From contig JAFXGO010000008.1 in assembly GCA_017520185.1 (NCBI GenBank), forward strand, positions 178,188-242,187: 64,000 bases of DNA, read 5' to 3'. A program made the position numbers and the translations under genes. This document shows, one piece after another, positions 23,956 to 31,908 of the stretch (its first letter is position 1; every line of letters begins with the position of its first letter). The notes under the pieces were generated by a model. It was given only the letters and a program-made list of their open reading frames with translations, was not told the origin of the DNA and did not search any database. The DNA is from Elusimicrobiaceae bacterium (lineage in GTDB: Bacteria > Elusimicrobiota > Elusimicrobia > Elusimicrobiales > Elusimicrobiaceae).

Positions 23956-26900
23956 TTAACGCACTCCTATCAAGCCATATCCTTCCACTTTGCCTTTAAT
24001 GTCTTTTATCAAAAAGACATCCCAATGGGTAGAAGTATATTTTCCACGCGCATCTACTAAGTCCATTTTCACTTGGAATGCATTGCCTGAAGCCAAACTT
24101 TCCGAAGATTTGAACATCTGTCTGCTTTCATCGGCACTGCGGATAAACTCTTTAAAGAATTCTCTGTTTTCTGTAGTGCGTCTGTTGCGCCCCGTACCGG
24201 AAAGGAACACATTATTAGCAAAAGTGACACGGAAATTCAAATCCAATACCACCGCCGGCAAGTCTACATACTCTAAGGTGCGCATAAAACTTTGAGAAGA
24301 TTCTCCCAATGTTTTACTGGCCTCACGCAGTTCAATACGCAGACTTAAAATACGAGACATAATGCCTACCAATTCTTCAGCTCCTTCTGCAAAATGGGCT
24401 CTCGGCTCGGCCGAAGCAAAACACAACGCACCCGACACTTTTCCCCCCACGTATAGCGGAGCGGCAATCAAGGATTGGAAACCCTTCTCTTTGTGAATGC
24501 AGCGAGAGCAGGCACTATGTTTTAAATCGCCGAAAACTACCACATTATCATCTTTTACATCAAACAAACATTCTTCCACCGGAAACACCATATATCGCTC
24601 AATTTGGAACGGACTAGGGGTGGCATACACCACTGTCATTTCTTTGGCATTGGAGTCATTAAAACGCATCACGATACCGACACCAGCTTTAAATACTTTT
24701 TTGCCAAAATTCAAAATTCGGTCCACTTGCTCCGTAATTTCGCCTCTGTTTTCATTACTGATGGCATAAAGCTCACGAATATTCTTTTCGTGTTGGCGGC
24801 GGTCCGTCACGTCTTTAATCCATATAACCATTTCTTCTTGTCCGCTAATCGGCGTGCATAATCCTTCAAAAAAGTGATGTTTATCCTTAATATTCCACTC
24901 AAAATCAAAGGTTGTATTAATATTTACACTAAAGGCTTCTTTGATAGCAACCATTGCTTTATTGGCCGCATCTTCAGACCAATATTGCGTGGGTGTTTTA
25001 TTTAAAAAGATAGAGGCTGCTTCCTCTGCGTTTAAATAAGGCAGATTGGATGTCACTTCTTTCACACAACCGTTTCTATCTGTTTTTAAATACAAACCAG
25101 GCAATAGTTGGCGCATGCTACGCAGTTCCAAAGCCTCTTTGGAGTTTTGAGAGATATGCGCGATCATATCCGACAAATCCGTCAGAAGCACCATCAGCGA
25201 ATTTTTACCCGGAATATCCAGCGGTATTAATGTCACCGTCACTTCAAGTTCCGTATCGTCTTTGGTAAACAAAGTTGCCACAAAGCGGGCCTGACCGATA
25301 CTTCGCAAACTTTGCGCCGCTTTATCAAACTGATGATTTACTTTATCTTTGTTTTTCTTGTTTTTAGATATAAAAAGTTGTTCAAAAGACATGGACAACA
25401 GTTCTTCTTGGCCATACCCCATCAGCTCGGCAAGGAACTTATTTGTTTGTTCAATACGTCCGAAAACGTCGTTTTCGTAATTAATGGAAAAAACGGCCCC
25501 GTCCGTCGCTTCCAACAAGGCATGAAGTTGAGCCGAACGTTCCTGCAAAATATCCATTAATTGTTTTTGATAGGCCATATTGCGGAAAATAAAAGCATAT
25601 TTTCCGTTTTTCAAAGAAATGGCATTGACCCTGACGGGCACCGTTTCCAATCCGCTGGCCACATGAATATTGAGATCTCTGTTTTCAAAATTCCCGACTT
25701 TGGGCAAAGATTTCAAACTTTCCATTATTTCAGGAATGCTTTCTTGGTTAAAGAGTTTGATAATTTCTTGCCCTTTTAATTCGTCTTTTCCCAACTGACA
25801 TAAGTGACAAAATAAGTCATTACAATCGGTAATTTTAAATTGTTCCGAGCAAATGACATAAGGCTCGGTGTTGGGCAACGTCACTTCTTGCGGAGGGAGC
25901 GGCTTTAACACTATTTTTTTAGTAGCCGCCGCAGAAGCCAAAACAGCAGAAGTAGGCGGTTGTGGCTTGCCGGAAGAAGCGTCCTTCTTTTCTACGCTTA
26001 CCAAGTAATCGGCTTCTATCAGCCCTTCTTTTGTATCACGACAATTAAAAGGGGTCAATGTCAAATGTAGATGTATTTTGCCGGTTGCATGAATACGTGA
26101 GGGGAATTTTTTGGCTGCTCTATCAAAATCCAACACATAATCCATTTCCGCCATTTCTCCGCGGCTTAACTTGCGTCTGACATCTAAAGTCAAAGCAGGG
26201 CGCACATAAACATTGCGGTAAAAATTACGATCATTTTCCGTCAAACAGAATAAATCTCGCGCCGCTTTATTCATCGTAGAAATATATCCTTTTGTGTTGA
26301 GCACAAACGCAGGCATTAGCGCCAGTTCAAAAATATGTTTATATTTTTCCCGATCGCTGCGCAAATCACGCAAAGTTCTATTCGTATCAGTGACGTCACG
26401 CAAGAATACGATTACGATTCTTCTGCCTAAATATTTTGACAGCATAGCCGTCATTTCCAATTCTATAGGCTGTCCCGTTTTTTTAACAAAATGAAGTTGA
26501 GAAGGTTCGTCCGAATGTTCCAAACGGTTTAACACCGCATCAAATTTTTCTTGGGCGAAAATTTGATGTTCTGAGGCCACAAAATCCACAAATTTCTTAT
26601 GCAAAATATCTTCTTGCAATTCATATCCAAGTATTTTACAGGAAGATTTATTAGCATAAATTACTTCGGAATCTTCCAAAATCAAAATTCCTTCGCGGGC
26701 ATTTTCCACCAAGAGGGAATTTTTCTCTCCGGACTCCCGTATTTGCTTTTCCATCTTGGTCTTTGCGGTAATATCTTCCGAAACTTTTAACAAATAATCC
26801 GGCTCACCTTGAACGGTATACAACGGTGTTTTTACCGTATGCATAATTTTTACTCCTTCGGTAGGAGTAGATATTAATTCTTGCGCGATATTAAGTTCTT

Positions 26901-28986
26901 GTCTGCTATCAAAAACTCGCTTATCGGCATCGCGCATAAATTCGGCCTGTTCGGCACTGATATCGGTGCGATAATTCTCTTTTCCAATTACATCTTTTGC
27001 CATTACACCAAACAAGTCTTCGCTCTTTTTATTCCAAACGATATACTGTCCGGCACTATTTTTAACCGATAAAGCCACCGGCAAATTATCCACCACGTTT
27101 TGCAAGAAGTTTTTGGCTTTATGAATTTCCACTTCCTGTTGTTTCTTTTGAGTAATGTCTTCGGCAATTGTCAAAGCAATGTAAGGTTTGTTTTCTTTAT
27201 CAAAAATAGGTGCTTTAATTAAATGCAGCAATATTTTTTTGCCGGAGGCCGTCACAAATTCTTCTTCCGGAATATCCAATACTTGGCCGTTGGAGAACAT
27301 AATTCTCTCTCTTTCCAAATATTTAGCATTTTGACTTACGCCCAATTCTTCTTCTTCAAACATTTCTACTGCTTTTTTATTTCTAAAAGAAACTTCCTTG
27401 TCTAAACCACGTGCATAAATGGCCAACGGGGCATTATCTAAAATGGCTCTTTGTAAGTTTTGTACTTCTAATATCTTTTCCTTTTGCAATTTACTTTCCG
27501 TAATATCGCTTACCATCGTAATAACAAATTCAGGGTTTCCCTCCGAATCGCTCACCGGCACTTTTACCATTTCCAAAAAGCGTTTTTTTCCTTTTCCATC
27601 AATATATTCTTCTTCCGGTATATATAATATTTTTCCGGATTCCAAAATTTTGGCTTCGCGCGAAAGATAACTATCTCTCTGCTCTTGCGTTTCATGTTCC
27701 AAAGAGCCATTTTCATCTATTTCTTCTCTGCATACTCCACAAATTTCTTCACTTTTTTTGTTATGCAAGAGCATTTTGCCATATCTGGTACGAGCATATA
27801 AACCGATAGGAGCATTATCAATAATAGCAGACAAAAAGCCGTTTGCTTTGGTAATTTCCCGCTCCTGTTCCCTTTTTTGTGTCACATCTTCTACTAAGGT
27901 CAAAACCACCGGATCCAACCCCGGATACTTAATAGGCACTTTGATAATATGCAAGACTTTTTCAGCACCGTTGGAATCTATATAAACTTCATCGGGAGAA
28001 TCAATAATTTTGCCATCTTCCAATGCTTGTTTTTCGCGCAAGGCATACTGACGTACAACCTCAGGATCCTGCTTGGGATTAGGAACACTGCTATATTTAA
28101 GATTCACCTCAGAAAAAATATCCCGCGCTTGTTTATTAAAAAAAGTCAATTGCCCTTCCGGTGTACGCACATACATACCCAAAGGCATATTATCCACAAT
28201 AGCCTGCAACAAATTACGCTTTTCCAAAGATTCTTCTTCTTCCTTTTTTCTGGCAGAAATATCTTCAAATACTGTTAACAGCGAAATCAGCTCTCCGTCT
28301 TGATTAAAAGAAGGTACTTTCAATACAGACAAAGTCACTTCTTCTCCATGATTGTTTTTAAAACTCATTTGATGGCCTTGCGTACTTTGTTGGCTTTTTC
28401 TTACTTTTTGGTCCAACACCTCCAAAGCTGCCGTCAATTCACGCGGCAAAATATCTTTCATATTTTTACCGATGGCCACTGCCGCATTGATGAAAAATAA
28501 ATCTTCTGCATGTTTGTTCCAAGACACACAAACACCTTTTTTATCTTGTACGCTAACGGCAAAAGGATAATTGTTAACCAAAGATAAATTGGTATGTTTT
28601 TGATATGAATTTTCTTTATACTGAGGTACTTCGTCAAAACTGAGCAAAATATATTTATCGGAAATGGCAGAAGCAGCCACGTTCATGTGAACCGATTCAA
28701 TATCTTTGGTGACCATCTCTTTCAGCAATTTTTCCGATGAGTTTTTTTGCAGCAGTGCTTCAATATCCGTCATGGTTAAACCATAGGTAGAAATATTTTT
28801 TCCCACCAAATTCAGTGCCTCAAAACCGGATACGGAGGCAATTTTGTCGTTGGCAAACAAAACATTTCCCTGTCTGTCTAACAGACACGTTGCCACCGGC
28901 AACAGTTGCAAAAAAGACTGTAATTGTTCTACATTTTCAGAAAAATCTTGGGATTGAGAAAAGAAAGAAAATAATTTTTTTACCAT
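23956..28986 (-). CDS. Giant multi-PAS/GAF sensory protein without an output domain
   Basis: A 1,676-aa protein with no membrane segment. I count twelve PAS folds, at about residues 20-120, 130-245, 257-372, 382-497, 509-615, 626-745, 755-868, 882-1000, 1040-1140, 1152-1275, 1290-1395 and 1565-1676, and one GAF fold at 1410-1555. PAS 3-6 are tandem copies, each starting like LQAIVDNMPLGMYVR and ending EDITQKKQQE. PAS 1-7 end in a D-[IV]-[ST] helix, as linkers do. The GAF contains a CSRCIHKEKG motif with two cysteines. The last PAS ends at GYGLIGVR and the stop follows: no HisKA, HATPase, GGDEF, HAMP or receiver domain is present. PAS domains sense small molecules, redox or light and mediate dimerisation. 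The effector must be separate. The leader has a hairpin and a CG tract (separate entries). Confidence 0.85.
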   Translation of the reverse strand: MVKKLFSFFSQSQDFSENVEQLQSFLQLLPVATCLLDRQGNVLFANDKIASVSGFEALNLVGKNISTYGLTMTDIEALLQKNSSEKLLKEMVTKDIESVHMNVAASAISDKYILLSFDEVPQYKENSYQKHTNLSLVNNYPFAVSVQDKKGVCVSWNKHAEDLFFINAAVAIGKNMKDILPRELTAALEVLDQKVRKSQQSTQGHQMSFKNNHGEEVTLSVLKVPSFNQDGELISLLTVFEDISARKKEEEESLEKRNLLQAIVDNMPLGMYVRTPEGQLTFFNKQARDIFSEVNLKYSSVPNPKQDPEVVRQYALREKQALEDGKIIDSPDEVYIDSNGAEKVLHIIKVPIKYPGLDPVVLTLVEDVTQKREQEREITKANGFLSAIIDNAPIGLYARTRYGKMLLHNKKSEEICGVCREEIDENGSLEHETQEQRDSYLSREAKILESGKILYIPEEEYIDGKGKKRFLEMVKVPVSDSEGNPEFVITMVSDITESKLQKEKILEVQNLQRAILDNAPLAIYARGLDKEVSFRNKKAVEMFEEEELGVSQNAKYLERERIMFSNGQVLDIPEEEFVTASGKKILLHLIKAPIFDKENKPYIALTIAEDITQKKQQEVEIHKAKNFLQNVVDNLPVALSVKNSAGQYIVWNKKSEDLFGVMAKDVIGKENYRTDISAEQAEFMRDADKRVFDSRQELNIAQELISTPTEGVKIMHTVKTPLYTVQGEPDYLLKVSEDITAKTKMEKQIRESGEKNSLLVENAREGILILEDSEVIYANKSSCKILGYELQEDILHKKFVDFVASEHQIFAQEKFDAVLNRLEHSDEPSQLHFVKKTGQPIELEMTAMLSKYLGRRIVIVFLRDVTDTNRTLRDLRSDREKYKHIFELALMPAFVLNTKGYISTMNKAARDLFCLTENDRNFYRNVYVRPALTLDVRRKLSRGEMAEMDYVLDFDRAAKKFPSRIHATGKIHLHLTLTPFNCRDTKEGLIEADYLVSVEKKDASSGKPQPPTSAVLASAAATKKIVLKPLPPQEVTLPNTEPYVICSEQFKITDCNDLFCHLCQLGKDELKGQEIIKLFNQESIPEIMESLKSLPKVGNFENRDLNIHVASGLETVPVRVNAISLKNGKYAFIFRNMAYQKQLMDILQERSAQLHALLEATDGAVFSINYENDVFGRIEQTNKFLAELMGYGQEELLSMSFEQLFISKNKKNKDKVNHQFDKAAQSLRSIGQARFVATLFTKDDTELEVTVTLIPLDIPGKNSLMVLLTDLSDMIAHISQNSKEALELRSMRQLLPGLYLKTDRNGCVKEVTSNLPYLNAEEAASIFLNKTPTQYWSEDAANKAMVAIKEAFSVNINTTFDFEWNIKDKHHFFEGLCTPISGQEEMVIWIKDVTDRRQHEKNIRELYAISNENRGEITEQVDRILNFGKKVFKAGVGIVMRFNDSNAKEMTVVYATPSPFQIERYMVFPVEECLFDVKDDNVVVFGDLKHSACSRCIHKEKGFQSLIAAPLYVGGKVSGALCFASAEPRAHFAEGAEELVGIMSRILSLRIELREASKTLGESSQSFMRTLEYVDLPAVVLDLNFRVTFANNVFLSGTGRNRRTTENREFFKEFIRSADESRQMFKSSESLASGNAFQVKMDLVDARGKYTSTHWDVFLIKDIKGKVEGYGLIGVR

Positions 28987-28997
28987 AGCGATACCCT

Positions 28998-29033
28998 CGC
29001 GCGCGCGTAGTCACCGTCTTGATTAGGACGGTG
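28998..29033 (-). promoter_or_regulatory. Leader hairpin and (CG)5 tract before the multi-PAS gene
   Basis: On the minus strand a perfect seven-pair hairpin (CACCGTC, loop CTAATCAA, GACGGTG; 29012-29033) is followed after four bases by CGCGCGCGCG (28998-29007) and GAGGG, which acts as the ribosome site. A -10-like TATAAG is at 29037-29042. The hairpin sits in the short 5' leader, where it could regulate expression. Confidence 0.4.
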
Positions 29034-29077
29034 TTCCTTATATGCTAATAAATTACCGCTATTCTTGCAAGATAAAA

Positions 29078-29644
29078 TCAATATGTTTTTTGACGGCACA
29101 CAACATCTGAGCCGACAAAAAAGATTTGATTTCTTTTGTAAACACAGGAAACAAGGGTAGATTCAGACTCGTTTTGTGACGGCAAATAGCAGTCCACCCG
29201 TTTGCAGTCGTAGGTTTCTTGACACTGCGGAAAAGAAGAGGAAGGAAAGTCAACCAAATACCAAGAAAATTCCAAGTTATTACCCAAAGATTTTAAAAAA
29301 GAGTCGCAGGAAGGGCTCATGCCCGCAGGACATTGCGGTTCTGGACTGACGGCCTGCAAACTAACGGTTTCTTGCAACAGGGTATATTCCTGATTATCGG
29401 CCGGGCGGCCTTGCACCATATACACATCAAAACAGGTAAAGCCATCTGTCTGTTCTTTTCCGCAAAAATATTGTTTTAAAATATCGTTTTCCGGGCAGGT
29501 ATCTTGCACCTTTTTAGCATCTACACTCAAGTAATAGGGCTCTTCACGTTGAGTTTGCATTTTATAAGAAACCCCTTGTGAAATATTTGAGAAAAAAGAA
29601 CAGCCACTTAAAAAACTTAGCAAAAACAATAATGATTTTTTCAT
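29078..29644 (-). CDS. Cysteine-rich predicted lipoprotein, unknown function
   Basis: A 188-aa protein with signal MKKSLLFLLSFLSGCSFF: lipobox FLSGC, lipidated Cys at 15. The mature region has ten or more cysteines (DTCPENDILKQYFCGKEQ, FTCFDVYM, PQCPAGMSPSC, FPQCQETYDCKRVDCYLP, SCVYKRNQ), suggesting several disulfides and an extracytoplasmic place. No family recognised. GAGGAG precedes the ATG. It follows nadB on the same strand after 59 bases; the gap contains an inverted repeat (AAAGGATA/TATCCTTT) that is not followed by T, so co-transcription is possible. Confidence 0.65.
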   Translation of the reverse strand: MKKSLLFLLSFLSGCSFFSNISQGVSYKMQTQREEPYYLSVDAKKVQDTCPENDILKQYFCGKEQTDGFTCFDVYMVQGRPADNQEYTLLQETVSLQAVSPEPQCPAGMSPSCDSFLKSLGNNLEFSWYLVDFPSSSFPQCQETYDCKRVDCYLPSQNESESTLVSCVYKRNQIFFVGSDVVCRQKTY

Positions 29645-29703
29645 ATTTTCTCCTCTAACAAAGGATATTTGTTTTTTATCCTTTTTCCAAGCAGAAAATC
29701 AGA

Positions 29704-31251
29704 TTATATTGATCGAATAAAATGACAACCGATGCTTTGCTTATTTTTTAAAGCTGCATATGTAATCAATAGTGCCGTTTGAGTACCGTTGCGCAAATCC
29801 AGCAATTCCTGATTCAATGCACACCCTTTGTAGAAAATATCTATTTCATTATGCAAGTGGCGCAAAATCTTTTCCGCTCTGCGCAAATGAATATCACTGC
29901 GCACCAGCCCCACATAATTCCACATGGTGCTTTTTAACGTAGCCAAATCCTGCTTAATTAAGTTTAAGTCAGGGGAGGCCGTCGGCATAACCCAGTCCTT
30001 TGGTTCCGGTAAGTGAAAAGTTTGTTGAGAGATGTCTTCAGCATCGGCCGCCGCACACAAATATCCGTGCGCCACTGCTTCTAACAAAGAAGTGCTGGCC
30101 AAACGATTGGCCCCATGATATCCGGTGCAAGCCGTTTCCCCGATAGCATTCAAATTCAAAATATTTGTGCGCCCTTTTACGTCAGCATATACCCCACCGC
30201 AAAAATAATGCGCGGCCGGCACTACGGGGATTCTATCTTTTGTAATATCCACCCCTTCTTTCAAACAAGTTTCATAAATGGACGGGAAACGCTGTTTAAT
30301 ATGTTCGGCCGGTTCGTGGGTGATATCCAAATAGGCACAATCATGCGATGTTTTCAAACGTTCTTCTTCTATAGCACGAGAAACCACATCACGCGGGGCC
30401 AAGTCTTTTAAGGGGTGATATTGAGGCATAAAAGCCTCACCATTTACATTGCGTAAAACAGCCCCCTCTCCTCTCAATGCTTCTGATATTAAAAAATTTT
30501 TACCTTTGGCAAATACGGTAGGATGAAACTGCACAAACTCCATATTCATTACACGTGCCCCGACCCGATAAGCCATCGCAATTCCATGCCCATAACTGTG
30601 GGCGGCATTGGTAGTGTGGCGATAGACTTGCCCCACACCGCCTGTAGCCAAAATTGTTTTCTTGGCGACAATGGCAAAAATCTCTCCGGTTTTATTATCT
30701 AACACATACGCCCCAAAACAGGTAAGCGGAGCATATCTGTCCATAATATCTTTAGAACTGTGGGAAAGTGTTAATAAATCAACGGAAGATGTATGTGTCA
30801 AAATAGTGACATTTGCATTTTTCTGCAATGATTTTTGAATGGAAGAAAGCAAAGAATGTCCGGTAGTATCTTTCCAATAAATAATACGGTTGGTAGTGTG
30901 GGCTCCCTCTTTAGTAAAAAGCAAATCCCCTTTTTCATTACGGGAAAAATTCGTTTTAAGTTCATTTAAAAAAATCTTTTTTACCGCAGCGCAACCGGCC
31001 AAAGAGAGCTCTCTTACCGCACTTTCGTTGCAAAGACCGGCAGTAGCCAACCGTACATCTTTTAACAAAGATTCCATATCTAAATCCGGCTCATACACAA
31101 TTCCCCCTTGAGCCAAATCACTGTTTGCCACACTCAAATCTTTACAAGCAAGCAAGGTCACTTTTAAACCTTTGTTCGCCGCTTCATAGGCATACACCGC
31201 ACCGGCAATTCCGGCACCGATCACCAAACAATCCGTTTGCAATATTTTCAT
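29704..31251 (-). CDS. nadB: L-aspartate oxidase
   Basis: A 515-aa flavoprotein that oxidises aspartate to iminoaspartate for de novo NAD synthesis. The FAD-binding N-terminus is DCLVIGAGIAGAVYAYEAAN; then ANSDLAQGGI, TTNRIIYWKDTTGHSLL, EFVQFHPTVF, EALRGEGAVLRN and ACTGYHGANRLASTSLLEA follow. Succinate dehydrogenase and fumarate reductase flavoproteins share the fold, but the length, the missing covalent-flavin His, and the absence of an iron-sulfur subunit next door point to NadB. nadA and nadC are not in the window. No ribosome site precedes the ATG; a TATAAT lies six bases upstream. Confidence 0.85.
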   Translation of the reverse strand: MKILQTDCLVIGAGIAGAVYAYEAANKGLKVTLLACKDLSVANSDLAQGGIVYEPDLDMESLLKDVRLATAGLCNESAVRELSLAGCAAVKKIFLNELKTNFSRNEKGDLLFTKEGAHTTNRIIYWKDTTGHSLLSSIQKSLQKNANVTILTHTSSVDLLTLSHSSKDIMDRYAPLTCFGAYVLDNKTGEIFAIVAKKTILATGGVGQVYRHTTNAAHSYGHGIAMAYRVGARVMNMEFVQFHPTVFAKGKNFLISEALRGEGAVLRNVNGEAFMPQYHPLKDLAPRDVVSRAIEEERLKTSHDCAYLDITHEPAEHIKQRFPSIYETCLKEGVDITKDRIPVVPAAHYFCGGVYADVKGRTNILNLNAIGETACTGYHGANRLASTSLLEAVAHGYLCAAADAEDISQQTFHLPEPKDWVMPTASPDLNLIKQDLATLKSTMWNYVGLVRSDIHLRRAEKILRHLHNEIDIFYKGCALNQELLDLRNGTQTALLITYAALKNKQSIGCHFIRSI

Positions 31252-31257
31252 ACCTAT

Positions 31258-31263
31258 ATTATA
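31258..31263 (-). promoter_or_regulatory. -10 box of a leaderless nadB transcript
   Basis: Minus-strand TATAAT followed by six bases (ATAGGT) and then the nadB ATG. It lies right next to the terminator of the upstream prepilin gene, so the transcript must start here, at or next to the ATG. Confidence 0.6.
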
Positions 31264-31265
31264 TG

Positions 31266-31294
31266 AAAAACCCCACTCAAAGGAGTGGGGTTTT
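31266..31294 (-). terminator. Terminator after the prepilin at 31309
   Basis: CCCCACTC-CTTT-GAGTGGGG followed by TTTTT on the minus strand. The same hairpin ends just two bases before the nadB -10 box. Confidence 0.8.
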
Positions 31295-31308
31295 CTAGAA
31301 AGAAAAAA

Positions 31309-31785
31309 TTATTCTTTGCTGCAGCCTTGATCTGTACAATCCGTATAACCTAAAGATTGGCAAAATTTCTCACCATCTCCTTTGGCATCTCGTCCGGTAC
31401 AAACATCTGACTGCTGACTGTGATACTGCATAAAAACTGTAATGGAATAAGGATAATCCCGAGAGCTTACCACTACTGAAGAATCCGGTGTAAATTGCCC
31501 CGTAAAACGCGTAGCCGATATATCATTTCCTTCGAAAGTAATGTCTTTGACATCTATAACCAAGTCTTCTAAATTCTCCGGTTTTTTATGATATTCATAA
31601 TAAAACTCATCTGCCGCAGCTGCTACGGCATGGGCAATGCCTAAACCCTCATTAAAAACAGCCTTTTCCGTAATACTGCGATAAGAGCCCAATGCCAAAC
31701 CGGCAATGATACCTATAATAACCACCACTGCCATCAATTCGGTAAGTGTAAAACCCATTTTTTGTTTTCTTTTTAAAATTCGCAT
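31309..31785 (-). CDS. Type IV prepilin-like protein
   Basis: A 158-aa prepilin with leader MRILKRKQKMG and mature start FTLTELMAVVVIIGIIAGLA; Glu5 is present. The head ends with KFCQSLGYTDCTDQGCSKE, four Cys counting the one before at VCTGRDAKG. Phe is at position 1. AAGGAG precedes the ATG. It stands alone between divergent PTS genes and nadB. Among the eight prepilins its N-terminal helix deviates most (no VALPQYQ after the helix but LALGSYRSITEKA). Confidence 0.9.
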   Translation of the reverse strand: MRILKRKQKMGFTLTELMAVVVIIGIIAGLALGSYRSITEKAVFNEGLGIAHAVAAAADEFYYEYHKKPENLEDLVIDVKDITFEGNDISATRFTGQFTPDSSVVVSSRDYPYSITVFMQYHSQQSDVCTGRDAKGDGEKFCQSLGYTDCTDQGCSKE

Positions 31786-31850
31786 AACTAACTCCTTTTT
31801 TATTCTTTTTTAAGTATATAGGTTTTTGAGCAGAAATTCAAATTTTCTTT

Positions 31851-31881
31851 TTGCTTAAAATTGATAGGAATATACTATAAT
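31851..31881 (+). promoter_or_regulatory. Promoter of the N-acetylglucosamine operon
   Basis: TTGCTT (31851-31856), 19-base spacer, TATAAT (31876-31881). The leader to ATG 31909 is about 20 bases and includes AGGAG. No obvious operator palindrome is seen. Confidence 0.45.
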
Positions 31882-31908
31882 AGAGAGAGATTTACTTTAG
31901 GAGAGATT

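Noticed and set aside
29704..31251. Fumarate reductase flavoprotein
   Set aside because: Length and motifs fit NadB and no iron-sulfur or membrane subunit gene is adjacent.
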